Shown: piece by piece, positions 15,361 to 24,518 of the stretch
Layout: every line of letters starts with the position of its first letter
How positions within the stretch are numbered: the stretch's first letter is position 1
Assembly: GCF_003391135.1 (NCBI RefSeq)
Contig: NZ_CP031455.1
Location: 6,370,001-6,434,000 of the forward strand
Reading direction: 5' to 3'
Length of the DNA: 64,000 bases
Source: Streptoverticillium olivoreticuli subsp. olivoreticuli
Lineage (GTDB): Bacteria; Actinomycetota; Actinomycetes; Streptomycetales; Streptomycetaceae
Notes under the pieces: model-generated
Told to the model about the DNA's origin: nothing
What the model saw: the letters and a program-made list of their open reading frames with translations, nothing else
Database searches by the model: none
Made by a program: the position numbers and the translations under genes

Positions 15361-17547
15361 ATGACGGAGCCGGCTGCGCCCACCGCGCCCAGCAGACGCC
15401 GCTTCCTCACCTACCTCATCGCCGCCCCGACGCTCGCCGTGGCCACTGCCCAGGCGCCTGCCGAGGCGGCCGTCGCCGACATCGTCGACCTCGGCGACAT
15501 CCTGATCCTGGCCGGGGCGCCCACCGCGCACATGCTCGTGCTGACCGTCGGCGAGGACGGTGGTGTCACCTTCCGGCTGCCGAGGGAAGAGGTCGGGCAG
15601 GGGCTGACGACGGCCGTCGCGATGCTGGTGGCCGAGGAGCTGGACATGCCGCTCGGGCAGGTGCGCGTTCAACTGGAGGACGCCCGGCCCGAGCTGATGT
15701 TCAGTCAGTTCACGGGCAGCTCCAACTCCATCCGATCGCTCTACGACCCCGTCCGGCAGACCGCGGCCGCCGCGCGCTCCCGGCTCGTACGGGCCGCCGC
15801 CCGCCAGTGGGGCCTCGGGGCGGGCGCCCTCACGACCCGGGACGGGGCCGTCCACGCGCCGGACGGCCGTACCGCTCCGTACGCCTCGCTCGCGGTCGCG
15901 GCCGCCGCGCGCGATCTCGGAGCGCTCACCGCCACGCCCAAGCCGGAGTCCGCGCACAGGCTCGTCGGCACCCCGGCCTCGCGCATCGACGCCCGCGCGA
16001 TGGTCACCGGCAAGCAGCAGTACACCCTGGACCTGGACATCCCCGGCGCCAAGCCGTGCATGGTGCGCCGCCCGCCGACCGTGGGCGGCACGGTGAAGTC
16101 CGTACGGAACGAGGCCGCCGTACGGGCCATGCCCGGGGTCCTCGGCACCTTCGCGATCCCCACCGGTGTGGCCGTCGTCGCCGAGACGTTCGGGCAGGCG
16201 CTCGACGCGAAGAACGCGCTCGACGTGGTCTGGGGGCCCGGCACCGTCGACGGCCTCTCCGACGACGACGTACGCGCCAGGCTCCGCGACGCGGCCGCCC
16301 CGCTGGTCGAACTTCCGCCGCTGACCGCGCACCTGGACGCGGAGTTCGACTTCGCGTTCGTCAGCCACGCGCCGATGGAGACGAACTCCGCGGTCGCGGA
16401 CGTCACGCCGGACCGGGCCACGATCTGGTCCGGGCTGAAGGCGCCGATCATCGCCCAGCAGTCCATCGCCGAGGAACTCGGCCTGCCCGTCGACAAGGTC
16501 ACCGTCCATGTGGTGCAGGCGGGCGGCTCGTTCGGGCGGCGGCTGTTCTTCGACGCGGCGCTTGAGGCGGCCCAGGTGTCGAAGGCGGCCGGGCGGCCCG
16601 TACGGCTGATGTGGTCCCGCATCGACGACATGCGGCACGGCCGGATGCGGCCCGCCACCCACCACCGGCTCCGCGCCACGTACGCGCTCGGCAGGGTGCT
16701 GAGCTTCGAGCACCGGGTGGCCGCGGTGGAGACCGACTTCCGGCACGGGCTCGGCGAGATCCTCACCGCGACCGCGGCGCGGCTGCCCGGGAGCGTCGGC
16801 AACGCGACGTTCGCGCAGACGCTCTTCCATACGACGGTGAAGTCGCCCTACGGCTTCGGCCTCACCACCCAGCACCTGACCGAGGTGCCGCTGCGGATGC
16901 CCACCGCGTCCTGGCGGTCCGTGTACTCGGCGAACACCCGCGGCGCCGAGGAGATCGTCGTCGACGAACTCGCGGAGCGGCTCGGCCAGGACCCGGTCGC
17001 CTTCCGGCGTGCGTCCCTCAAGAGCTCCGCCCAGCGGGCCGTCCTCGACAGGGCGGCGCGCGAGGGCGACTGGGGGCGGCCGATGCCCGCCGGGCACGCG
17101 CAGGGGATCGGCTTCCACGAGGAGTACAAGTCCCGTACGGCCTGCCTGGTCGAGATCGACGCGACCGACCCCCGGCGCCCCCGGGTCACCAAGGCGGTGA
17201 TCGTGGCCGACGTCGGGAGGGCGGTCAACCCGCGAGGGCTGGAGGCGCAGCTGCTGGGCGGGCTGACGGACGCGATCTCGACGACCCTGAGGGCGGGGCT
17301 GCACCTCGACAAGGGGCTGCCGCTGGAGGGCAGCTACTCGCAGTTCCACTACGCGCGGCAGCGGGACGTGCCGACGGATGTGCGGGTGTTCGTGATGCCG
17401 GCGTCCGGAGAGCCGGGCGGGGCGGGGGAGTTGGGGGTGCCCGCGGCGGTGGGGGCGATCGCGAACGCGTACGCCCGTGCCACGGGTACGCGCCCGCGGC
17501 GCTTTCCGGTCAACTTCGACGTGGACTTCACCCCCTTCCCCCGCTGA
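15361..17547 (+). CDS. Molybdopterin-binding large subunit, isoquinoline 1-oxidoreductase type
   Basis: This 728-residue xanthine-oxidase-family subunit has a Tat-type signal (SRRRFLTYLIAAPTLAVATA), so it is probably exported folded. Motifs of the aldehyde-oxidase/xanthine-dehydrogenase molybdopterin domain follow: GQGLTTAVAMLVAEELDMPL, the QAGGSFGRR loop that contacts the cofactor, and the C-terminal GEPGGAGELGVPAAVGAIAN, where the catalytic Glu is expected. The ATG at 15361 directly precedes the twin-arginine signal; an upstream extension would bury it. The small [2Fe-2S] subunit follows after 18 bases. This large-then-small order is the reverse of many such operons. No cofactor-insertion (XdhC) gene is adjacent. 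The substrate is unknown; N-heterocycles or aldehydes are candidates. Confidence 0.85.
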   Translation: MTEPAAPTAPSRRRFLTYLIAAPTLAVATAQAPAEAAVADIVDLGDILILAGAPTAHMLVLTVGEDGGVTFRLPREEVGQGLTTAVAMLVAEELDMPLGQVRVQLEDARPELMFSQFTGSSNSIRSLYDPVRQTAAAARSRLVRAAARQWGLGAGALTTRDGAVHAPDGRTAPYASLAVAAAARDLGALTATPKPESAHRLVGTPASRIDARAMVTGKQQYTLDLDIPGAKPCMVRRPPTVGGTVKSVRNEAAVRAMPGVLGTFAIPTGVAVVAETFGQALDAKNALDVVWGPGTVDGLSDDDVRARLRDAAAPLVELPPLTAHLDAEFDFAFVSHAPMETNSAVADVTPDRATIWSGLKAPIIAQQSIAEELGLPVDKVTVHVVQAGGSFGRRLFFDAALEAAQVSKAAGRPVRLMWSRIDDMRHGRMRPATHHRLRATYALGRVLSFEHRVAAVETDFRHGLGEILTATAARLPGSVGNATFAQTLFHTTVKSPYGFGLTTQHLTEVPLRMPTASWRSVYSANTRGAEEIVVDELAERLGQDPVAFRRASLKSSAQRAVLDRAAREGDWGRPMPAGHAQGIGFHEEYKSRTACLVEIDATDPRRPRVTKAVIVADVGRAVNPRGLEAQLLGGLTDAISTTLRAGLHLDKGLPLEGSYSQFHYARQRDVPTDVRVFVMPASGEPGGAGELGVPAAVGAIANAYARATGTRPRRFPVNFDVDFTPFPR

Positions 17548-17565
17548 GCCCCCACAGGAGCCCCC

Positions 17566-18024
<459 letters not shown>

Positions 18025-18117
18025 CATGGGCCGGGATCGGTCGCGTGTCCGTTTTCCGTGCGTATCGTTGTACTACCCGGCTGCCCGAATTCCACGGGCA
18101 GCGGGGAGGAGTGCACA

Positions 18118-18705
18118 GTGACTGCCACGCTGACCGACAGGATCGTGATGGCCGACAGCAACAAGCTCAGCCTGGACGAATTGTTCGACAGGCTGGAGCG
18201 GATGCCCGTCCCCGAGGGCTACAAGGTAGAGATCGTCGAGGGGGCCATCTACATGTCGCCGCAACGGCACATCCACTGGGAGATCATTCTCGGCATTGTC
18301 GAGCAACTTCGGGCGAAGTACCCGAGGAGTCGCACGGCATCGGATGTGCGCATCGACTTCCCGGGCCAGTTGAACGGTTTCTGCTGTGATGTCGCGACGT
18401 TCAAGGAAGGGGCGGCAAGGGACGATGAGGGGCGTTGGCGTTACGAGAACGTCGAGTTCGTCGCCGAGGTGATCTCCAAGAGCACCGCGAGGAACGACTA
18501 CGGGCCGAAGAAGGATGCCTTCGCTTTGGCGGGTGTGCCGGTGTACATCATCGTGGACCCGTATGTCGGCGAGTGTCTGCTCTTCACGGACCCCAAAGAC
18601 GGCAAGTACCGCTCCGGGCCGCCGCTCAAGTTCGGCGACCCCATCGACCTCACCGACACCGTCGTCGGCCTGACCCTCGCCACCGACGAGTTCCCCCGCG
18701 ACTGA
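18118..18705 (+). CDS. Uma2-family (DUF820) nuclease-fold protein
   Basis: This 195-residue protein starts at a GTG with GGGGAGGA 7 bases upstream. It has the Uma2 restriction-endonuclease-like core: Glu in YKVEIVEGAIYMSP, the Asp of DVRIDFPG, CDVATF, and FVAEVISKSTARNDYGPKKD, in which the E-x-K-like catalytic pair lies, then AGVPVYIIVDP. The family is frequent in Streptomyces and cyanobacteria and is annotated as endonuclease by fold, although activity has rarely been shown. It is monocistronic, following the molybdenum-hydroxylase genes by 93 bases. Confidence 0.85.
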   Translation: MTATLTDRIVMADSNKLSLDELFDRLERMPVPEGYKVEIVEGAIYMSPQRHIHWEIILGIVEQLRAKYPRSRTASDVRIDFPGQLNGFCCDVATFKEGAARDDEGRWRYENVEFVAEVISKSTARNDYGPKKDAFALAGVPVYIIVDPYVGECLLFTDPKDGKYRSGPPLKFGDPIDLTDTVVGLTLATDEFPRD

Positions 18706-18778
18706 GCGCGTCGCCGCGCGGCCGAAAGCCACCGGTCAAATCTCATGCATCATTGATCAGCCCCCACCCCACCGGTTG

Positions 18779-18799
18779 CATGTGCCACGACCGCACATG
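18779..18799. promoter_or_regulatory. Inverted repeat upstream of the M4 protease gene
   Basis: CATGTGC (18779-18785) and GCACATG (18793-18799) are perfect 7-base arms spaced by 7 bases, ending 27 bases before the TTG start. It may be an operator of the protease gene or a leader hairpin; no factor can be assigned. Confidence 0.4.
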
Positions 18800-18826
18800 T
18801 TCCGGAAGGTACAAGGGGGAACAACC

Positions 18827-21652
18827 TTGCGTAAATCCAGAGCGCGTTCAGGAAGATCTGCCGCCAAGAGCGGCATAGCAGGGGCGGCGGCGCTGATGGG
18901 CGCTGCCGCCCTTGTCGTGTCCGTGGTGCCCGGGCAGGCCGTCGCCGCGGGTGGCGCGGCGCCCGCCGAGGTGATTCCGGGGAAGGGAACCTCCACCCCC
19001 TCCCTGGTCGACGGCATCCGCGAAGGTGTGAAGGCGACCGGCAGCGCGGCCGACGCCGCGCGCGAGCACCTCGCCGACAAGCAGGGCCGCTATCACATCG
19101 CCGCCCCGGGGCGGGATCTGCGGCCCGTGCAGACCGTGGGATCGGGCCGGGACGAGATCGTCCGGCTCCAGCAGAAGCACCGCGGGGTGGACGTACTCGG
19201 CGGGCAGTACGTCGTACGGATGGAGAAGAAGGACGGCGAGCGCGTCGTCACCGGCACCTCCGGCAAGTACTTCACCGGCCTGAAGGCCGACACGAAGGCC
19301 GAGGTCGGCGAGGAGCTCGCGGTGCGCAGGGCCGTCGAGGCGACCCTGCGCGAGCTCGGCGGCAAGCAGCCCGGCAAGCCCGGGGCGGCGCGCTCGCTGA
19401 CCGGCACCGCGCACGGCCTGGTGATCGTGCCCAAGGGCCCCGGCGTCCTCACGCACCACATCACCGTGCGCGGCACCGACCCGGCCGACGGCAAGCCCGT
19501 GCTGCGCGAGGTCTACATCGACGCCAAGGCCGGTTTCCCGGTGCTGCAGTACAGCGGCATCAAGACGTTCGGAGCCGACGGCAAGGGCAAGGCCCTCGCC
19601 GAGGCCTCCGCGAAGTCCGCCGTGGGCAGGACCCCCGGCAAGGCCGACGGCGTCAGCCCCGGCGTCGCGGGCTCCGGCGTGAGGTACGACGGCACCACCG
19701 TCGAGCTCGGCCTGTTCAAGGACACCGCCCGCAACGAGTACGTCATGACCGACTACTCCCGGATGTGGGACTCCACCCAGAACCTGATCTCCACCTGGGA
19801 CGCCCGAGGCAAGGATGTCAGCGAGACGTCCGGCGGCTGGCCCTCCGGCATCAAGGAGTTCGGCTCGCCCGGCCCGAACTTCGGCAAGGACGCCACCGAG
19901 GCCGGCGCCGTCGACGCCCACTGGGCGGCGGGCAAGGTCTACGACTACTACAAGAAGGTCCACGGCCGGAACAGCCTGGACGGCCGGGGCATGGCCATCA
20001 ACTCCCTGGTCGGCGTCACGGACCGCGGCCGCGCGTACGTCAACGCCTTCTGGGACGGCACCAAGATGGTGTACGGCGGGGGCGACGAGGAGTACAAGAC
20101 GCTCTCCGCCGACCTCGACGTGGTCGGCCACGAGATGACGCACGGCGTCGTGGAGAACTCCGCCAACCTCGTCTACGCGGGCCAGTCCGGCGCCCTCAAC
20201 GAGGCGCTCGCCGACTACTTCGGCAACGCCATCGCCGTGGACGCCGCCGGCATCTCCATGGACGACCCCGACGCGGGCCTGCTCGGCGGGAACCTCTGCC
20301 GCAAGAAGTCGCCGCGCGAGTGCGCGTTCCGCGACCTCAACGACGGCAAGACGACCTCCAAGAACTTCCTGGGCGTCGGCTTCGGCACCGACAACGGCGG
20401 AGTGCACCTGAACTCCACCATCTTCTCGGGCGCGCTGTGGAACATCCGCCAGGACCTCGGCCGCACCCTCGCCGACAAGATCGCCTACAAGGCGCTCACC
20501 GAGTACATGACCCCGCTCGACGGCTTCACCGAGGGCCGTGACGCGGTGATCGCCGCCGCCAAGGCGCTCGGCGTCTCCGCGAAGGAACTGGGCACCGTCA
20601 CACGCTCCTTCAACGCCCACGGCATCGTCCCCAACTGGGAGCAGGCCCTCGGCGTCGACACCGACCTGCTCTCCGGCAAGGTGAACACCGCGGGCACCGG
20701 GGTGGGCGCGGGCGGCGGCTGGTGGGCCGCGTCGCGGTCCAACGACGACGGCTCCGAGCCGTACTCGGTCTGGGCGGGCCGCACCGACGGCACCGGCGAG
20801 AAGAAGCTGATCAGCCCCAACGACGGGCGCTACCACGCCTACCCGGCCACGGACGGTAAGACGGTGGCGTGGGTGGCGGTCGGCCCGAAGGGCATGGACG
20901 TGCTGTCCCGGCCGCTCGCGGGCGGCACGATCAAGAAGCTCTACTCCAGCGCAGGGATCAACGCGGTGCGTGTCGAGGGCGACACCGTGGTCGTCGAGGA
21001 GCAGGTCGCTCTCGGTGACCGCCACGTCGGCTACCTGCGGACCGGCGACAAGACCCCGACCTGGGTGGACGACCGGCGCGCCGGGACCGACACGGCCACG
21101 GCGTCGATCAACGGCGGCCGGATCGCCTATGCGAGGGTCGCTCCCGAGGGCGGCGGTTTCCGCTCCACCACCGAGGTGCTGGACCTGAAGACCGGCAAGA
21201 AGACGGTGATGGGTCAGGTCGACACGCCGTCGGCCATCGGGCAGACCGGCATCAACGGCAAGCACGTCTTCTGGCTGGCGTACGACTTCGACGCCCAGGG
21301 CAAGGGCAGTTCCTCGGTGCGCCGCGCGAACCTCGACGGCACCGGCGTGACCGACCTCAGCAAGGAGACGGGCGCGCAGGCGTACTTCCCCCTCGACCTG
21401 ACGGCCTCGGAGAGCGCCGTGACGGTCACCTCCCTGCCGCCGGAGAGCGCCGTGCAGAACGAGGCGCTGCCGAAGCTCTTCCAGTTCGCGACGGACGGTT
21501 CGACCGACCCCACGCGGGCCCGCGTCTCCTGCAACCGCGGTGAGCAGTCGTCCGCCGCGGCGGCCGGGGGCAAGCAGGTGGTGTGGCTCGACGGCACCAC
21601 CGGCTACGCCGACCTGGTCACCCGCACCCGCCCGGCGGGCTCCTGCGGCTGA
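18827..21652 (+). CDS. Large secreted M4-family (thermolysin-like) metallopeptidase
   Basis: This 941-residue precursor is chosen to start at TTG (18827) because AAGGGGG lies 7 bases upstream; an ATG at 18797 is an alternative. A signal peptide (KSGIAGAAALMGAAALVVSV) is followed by an FTP/PepSY-type propeptide (to about 250). The M4 catalytic domain has HEMTH at 435-439 and the third-ligand Glu in NEALADYFGN; the His of DNGGVHLNS and the terminal GRDAVIAAAKALG fit the family. After about residue 620 comes a 320-residue beta-rich extension (YSVWAGRTDGTGEKKLI, HVFWLAYDFDAQG) that looks like a beta-propeller of WD40/TolB type, unusual for a plain thermolysin. Two Cys are in the extension. Confidence 0.93.
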   Translation: MRKSRARSGRSAAKSGIAGAAALMGAAALVVSVVPGQAVAAGGAAPAEVIPGKGTSTPSLVDGIREGVKATGSAADAAREHLADKQGRYHIAAPGRDLRPVQTVGSGRDEIVRLQQKHRGVDVLGGQYVVRMEKKDGERVVTGTSGKYFTGLKADTKAEVGEELAVRRAVEATLRELGGKQPGKPGAARSLTGTAHGLVIVPKGPGVLTHHITVRGTDPADGKPVLREVYIDAKAGFPVLQYSGIKTFGADGKGKALAEASAKSAVGRTPGKADGVSPGVAGSGVRYDGTTVELGLFKDTARNEYVMTDYSRMWDSTQNLISTWDARGKDVSETSGGWPSGIKEFGSPGPNFGKDATEAGAVDAHWAAGKVYDYYKKVHGRNSLDGRGMAINSLVGVTDRGRAYVNAFWDGTKMVYGGGDEEYKTLSADLDVVGHEMTHGVVENSANLVYAGQSGALNEALADYFGNAIAVDAAGISMDDPDAGLLGGNLCRKKSPRECAFRDLNDGKTTSKNFLGVGFGTDNGGVHLNSTIFSGALWNIRQDLGRTLADKIAYKALTEYMTPLDGFTEGRDAVIAAAKALGVSAKELGTVTRSFNAHGIVPNWEQALGVDTDLLSGKVNTAGTGVGAGGGWWAASRSNDDGSEPYSVWAGRTDGTGEKKLISPNDGRYHAYPATDGKTVAWVAVGPKGMDVLSRPLAGGTIKKLYSSAGINAVRVEGDTVVVEEQVALGDRHVGYLRTGDKTPTWVDDRRAGTDTATASINGGRIAYARVAPEGGGFRSTTEVLDLKTGKKTVMGQVDTPSAIGQTGINGKHVFWLAYDFDAQGKGSSSVRRANLDGTGVTDLSKETGAQAYFPLDLTASESAVTVTSLPPESAVQNEALPKLFQFATDGSTDPTRARVSCNRGEQSSAAAAGGKQVVWLDGTTGYADLVTRTRPAGSCG

Positions 21653-21673
21653 CCTGTGAGATGAGGCAATGAA

Positions 21674-21707
21674 CCGGGCCCCCGGCGCCGATGTGCGGGG
21701 GGCCCGG
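21674..21707. terminator. Bidirectional terminator after the M4 protease gene
   Basis: Ten-base arms (21674-21683 and 21698-21707) pair perfectly around a 14-base loop, followed by CTTTTCC on the plus strand. It lies between convergent protease and lysozyme genes. Confidence 0.8.
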
Positions 21708-21725
21708 CGTCTTTTCCGGTGTGCC

Positions 21726-22592
21726 TCAGCCGTCGGCGAGCGCCTGGAGCCGGCTGTAGGCGCCGTTGAAGCGGTTGTGGTCACCGACGGTCGGGCCCGT
21801 GTCGGTGTACTGCCAGAAGGTGTGGAAGCCCCAGCCCGCCGGGAGCTCGCCGACGGAGGAGCCGTAGCGCGGGGCCCAGAGCGGGTCGGTGGAGCCGAAG
21901 CCGCCGTAGTTGCCGGTGCACTGCTTCCACCAGCCCGTCGCGGTGTAGATCACCGCGTCCCGGCCGGTGCGCGCCCGGTACGTACGGAGGAAGTCCGCGA
22001 TCCAGTCGGTCAGCGCGCCCGCGCCCATGCCGTAACAGACCGAGCCGTAGGGGTTGTACTCGATGTCGAGCACCCCCGGCAGCGTCCTGCCGTCACCGGA
22101 CCAGCCGCCGCCGTGCGTGGCGAAGTACGTCGCCTGGTCGGCACCGCTGGAGTTGTCGGGCAGGGCGAAGTGGTACGCGCCGCGGATCATCCCGACGTCG
22201 TAGGAGCCGTTGTACTGCTGGGCGAAGTACGGGTTGGTGTAGCTCGTGCCCTCGGTGGCCTTGACGTAGGCGAAGCGGTTGCCGCTGTTCCAGAGGGTGG
22301 ACCAGGGGACGTTGCCGTTGTGGCTGCTGACGTCGACGCCCTCGACGGAGGCGGTGAGCGAGGGGGGCGGCATACGGCCCGTGGGGTGCTCGTGGCCGCG
22401 GACGGTGGAGCCGAGCCAGTCCCGCTCGGGGTGGGCCGGCCGCTTGCCGCTCGCCGTGGGGGAGGCGTACGCGGTGCCGGGCAGGGCGACGAGCAGGGCC
22501 AACAGGGCGACAAGTAACGACAGGAGGGGCACGCGGACGCCGACGGCCGTGGGGGGCTCGCGGCGGGCCGCAGCTGGTCTGAGCGCGGGCAT
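21726..22592 (-). CDS. Secreted GH25 lysozyme (N-acetylmuramidase)
   Basis: This 288-residue protein has a signal peptide (PLLSLLVALLALLVALPGTA) with cleavage near AYA. A Ser/Pro-rich linker precedes the GH25 barrel of about 210 residues. Landmarks are EGVDVSSHNGNVPW (first Asp), FAYVKATEGTSY, GAYHFALPD, the catalytic D-x-E in LPGVLDIEYNP, and FWQYTD near the end. It hydrolyses the beta-1,4 bond of peptidoglycan outside the cell, for wall remodelling or killing. It starts at ATG 22592 and shares a 218-base divergent gap with a MarR-type regulator. Confidence 0.92.
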   Translation of the reverse strand: MPALRPAAARREPPTAVGVRVPLLSLLVALLALLVALPGTAYASPTASGKRPAHPERDWLGSTVRGHEHPTGRMPPPSLTASVEGVDVSSHNGNVPWSTLWNSGNRFAYVKATEGTSYTNPYFAQQYNGSYDVGMIRGAYHFALPDNSSGADQATYFATHGGGWSGDGRTLPGVLDIEYNPYGSVCYGMGAGALTDWIADFLRTYRARTGRDAVIYTATGWWKQCTGNYGGFGSTDPLWAPRYGSSVGELPAGWGFHTFWQYTDTGPTVGDHNRFNGAYSRLQALADG

Positions 22593-22810
22593 GGCGGACT
22601 CCGGGGGGAGACAGGGTGGGGGGAGGGGTCGGAAGGCCACGGCATTGGTGTGACCATGTCATACCCAAAATATCGAGCACGGACGCGTCGGGCATGTGGG
22701 GACGCGGTGCTGTTGTTGGTCTGATCCTGCGAAATACTGGCGGAGCTGCGGCTATGTGCCGCGGCCGACGGAAATTCTCAGCAGCCGGAAAAGCCGGAGA
22801 GGGCCCTGAC

Positions 22811-23284
22811 GTGCACCAGACGACTCCCCCGCGTCCCGAGGACAGCAGTGGTGTGGACCAGGCCTACCTCGCGCTGGAACGAGAGCTGGCCGTCTTCCTC
22901 CGCCGCGCCCGCGCCTCGTCCGGCGAGATGGCCCGCGCCGTCCACCCCGAACTGGAGGCGGCCGCCTACGGCCTCCTCGTCCGGCTGGAGGACGCGGGGG
23001 AGCAGCGCGCGACGGACCTCGCCGCGTACTTCGGCGTCGGCAAGGCGACCATGAGCCGGCAGCTGCGCGCCCTCGGCGACCTCGGCCTCGTCACCCGCAC
23101 CCCCGACCCGGCCGACGGCCGCGCGTCCCTGGTCCGCATCACGGAGGAGGGCCGCGCGCGCTTCACGCGCGTGCGGGACGCCCGGCGGGCGCAGTACGTA
23201 CGCAAGCTGGCGGACTGGGATCGGCTGGAGATCGCGGAGCTGGCGCGCTTGCTCCGACAGCTGAATGTGAGCGCGGAGGGTTAG
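22811..23284 (+). CDS. MarR-family transcriptional regulator
   Basis: This 157-residue regulator begins at a GTG with GGAGAGG 8 bases before it; the open frame upstream is poorly coding. It shows the MarR winged helix-turn-helix at about 45-120: ATDLAAYFGVGKATMSRQLR (recognition helix), LGDLGLVTRTPDPADGRASL (wing), and dimerisation helices at both ends (ALERELAVFLRRARASSGEM, LEIAELARLLRQL). It is divergent from the GH25 gene and might control it. No cysteine redox sensor is present. Confidence 0.88.
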   Translation: MHQTTPPRPEDSSGVDQAYLALERELAVFLRRARASSGEMARAVHPELEAAAYGLLVRLEDAGEQRATDLAAYFGVGKATMSRQLRALGDLGLVTRTPDPADGRASLVRITEEGRARFTRVRDARRAQYVRKLADWDRLEIAELARLLRQLNVSAEG

Positions 23285-23309
23285 CCGTCTGTTGTTGGGT
23301 GCGGGTCCG

Positions 23310-23518
23310 CTGCCGCCTGCGCTTTCCGCTGGGTGCGGGTCCGTTGCCGCCTGCGGCGGGAGCGCCTTGCGGGCGCGTCCTCAAACTCCCCCAGCTACCG
23401 CTGGGAGGTGCCCCCACGGGCTGAATTCAGCCCGTCCGGCGTTTGAGGACCGGGGTCTGGGGGGCTTGCCCCCCAGTTTCGGGAAGGGGCGGGGCTGGGG
23501 AAAAACCCCCGCCCCCAC
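23310..23518. repeat. Palindromic intergenic repeat, copy C (interrupted)
   Basis: This copy shares the CCGTTGCCGCCTGCGGCGGG start and the GGAAGGGGCGGGGCTGGGG end with copies A and D. Its right core arm (23426-23449) is complete. Its left core arm is broken after TCCTCAAAC by a 30-base element (23387-23416). It fills the whole gap between the convergent MarR and PP2C-like genes. Confidence 0.85.
23387..23416. repeat. Short secondary repeat inserted in copy C
   Basis: The 30-base piece has its own inverted structure, with CCCCCAGC facing GCTGGGAGGTGCCCCC. I recall closely similar pieces being frequent in Streptomyces intergenic DNA. It replaces the GCCGGAC part of the expected arm, so it looks like one mobile palindrome nested in another. 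Confidence 0.6.
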
Positions 23519-24283
23519 CTAGAGCTCCGCGTACACCACCGCCGCATCGTCATGCCGCTTGCCCCCGCTCCGCCACCCCGGCTCGGACTCCGCGCAGCGC
23601 ACCGCATCGATCAGCGCCTGCGGCCCGCTCTTCGACACCAGCGCGAAGCACTCCGTCCAGTCACCGACGCCGAAGACCTCCACCCACCGCCCCGCCCCGT
23701 CCGTGAGTGCCGCCAGCGCCCGTACCGAGGAGCGCTCGGAGACCCCCGTCACCGCCAGTCCGGCGACGGACGGGGACGCCGCGGCCGTGAAGAAGCCGCC
23801 GTCCGCGTTGCGTTGCGCGTCCGTCACGGGGCCGAGCGCGCGCAGGCGGTCGATGCGGTCGTCGAGGACCGCGGTCACCGTGCCGTCCGGTGCCTCGACG
23901 AGCAGGGCGGAGTCGGAGAGGACGAGGTGTTCCACGCGCTCGTCGTCCCAGCGCGCCACGACGACGGTGGCCTGGGGCGTGCGGCGGTGGGTGAGGTCGC
24001 AGGTGGTGCGATGGGCGTCCGCCGTACGGGAGATCGCCTCCGCGAGGCAGTCGGCGAGCGCGAGGCCGGGCCGTGAGACGGCGAGTTCCAGGAGGGCGCC
24101 GCCGAGCCGCGCGGTGAACCAGGGGACGCCGTGCGTACAGCCCGTGCCGCCGGACGGCGGCGGGGTCACCCCGTCGAGCAGCACCAGCGCGCCACCGCGC
24201 CCCGAGGCCGGCAGGGCGACGGACGCAAAGTCCTCGTTCGGGTGGTGGGGATCCCCCGGCTGGGTGGCGAGTTCGATGCGCAT
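23519..24283 (-). CDS. PP2C-like protein phosphatase family protein
   Basis: This 254-residue protein starts MRIELATQPGDPHHPNEDFA, the conserved N-terminal NEDFA/S of PP2C phosphatases (acidic metal ligand). It has VLLDGVTPPPSGGTGCTHG (the DG motif), LSDSALLVEAPDG and, near the end, the Asp motif in KRHDDAAVVYAEL. Ligands are present but spacing is looser than in RsbU/SpoIIE proteins. Actinobacterial homologues are annotated protein phosphatase 2C or integrase-like regulatory phosphatase. It is monocistronic, with the repeat element immediately downstream. Confidence 0.75.
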   Translation of the reverse strand: MRIELATQPGDPHHPNEDFASVALPASGRGGALVLLDGVTPPPSGGTGCTHGVPWFTARLGGALLELAVSRPGLALADCLAEAISRTADAHRTTCDLTHRRTPQATVVVARWDDERVEHLVLSDSALLVEAPDGTVTAVLDDRIDRLRALGPVTDAQRNADGGFFTAAASPSVAGLAVTGVSERSSVRALAALTDGAGRWVEVFGVGDWTECFALVSKSGPQALIDAVRCAESEPGWRSGGKRHDDAAVVYAEL

Positions 24284-24518
24284 GGGGCCAGTGTGCCGGA
24301 TGCCGGAAATCAAGGCGTGCGGGTGCGCATCCTGTAGGCACATGCCGCGTTCTCCAGGTGACGTGCTGACCTGGCCCGTATGCGATGAGTGAAGCACCGC
24401 GAGTCAATTCCTCGGCCAGGTTCACTCGTTCGAGTGGCCGGGCGGGCGAAGGGCACCCTCTCCTCAGAGGTGCTGAAAGGGTCAAATCCGTACCAGGGGT
24501 GGGGCAGGCGAGAGAAGA

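Noticed and set aside
22593..22810. Shared operator TTGGTGTGA...TCATACCCAA between GH25 and MarR genes
   Set aside because: The arms mismatch at several positions, so it was not listed as a site.
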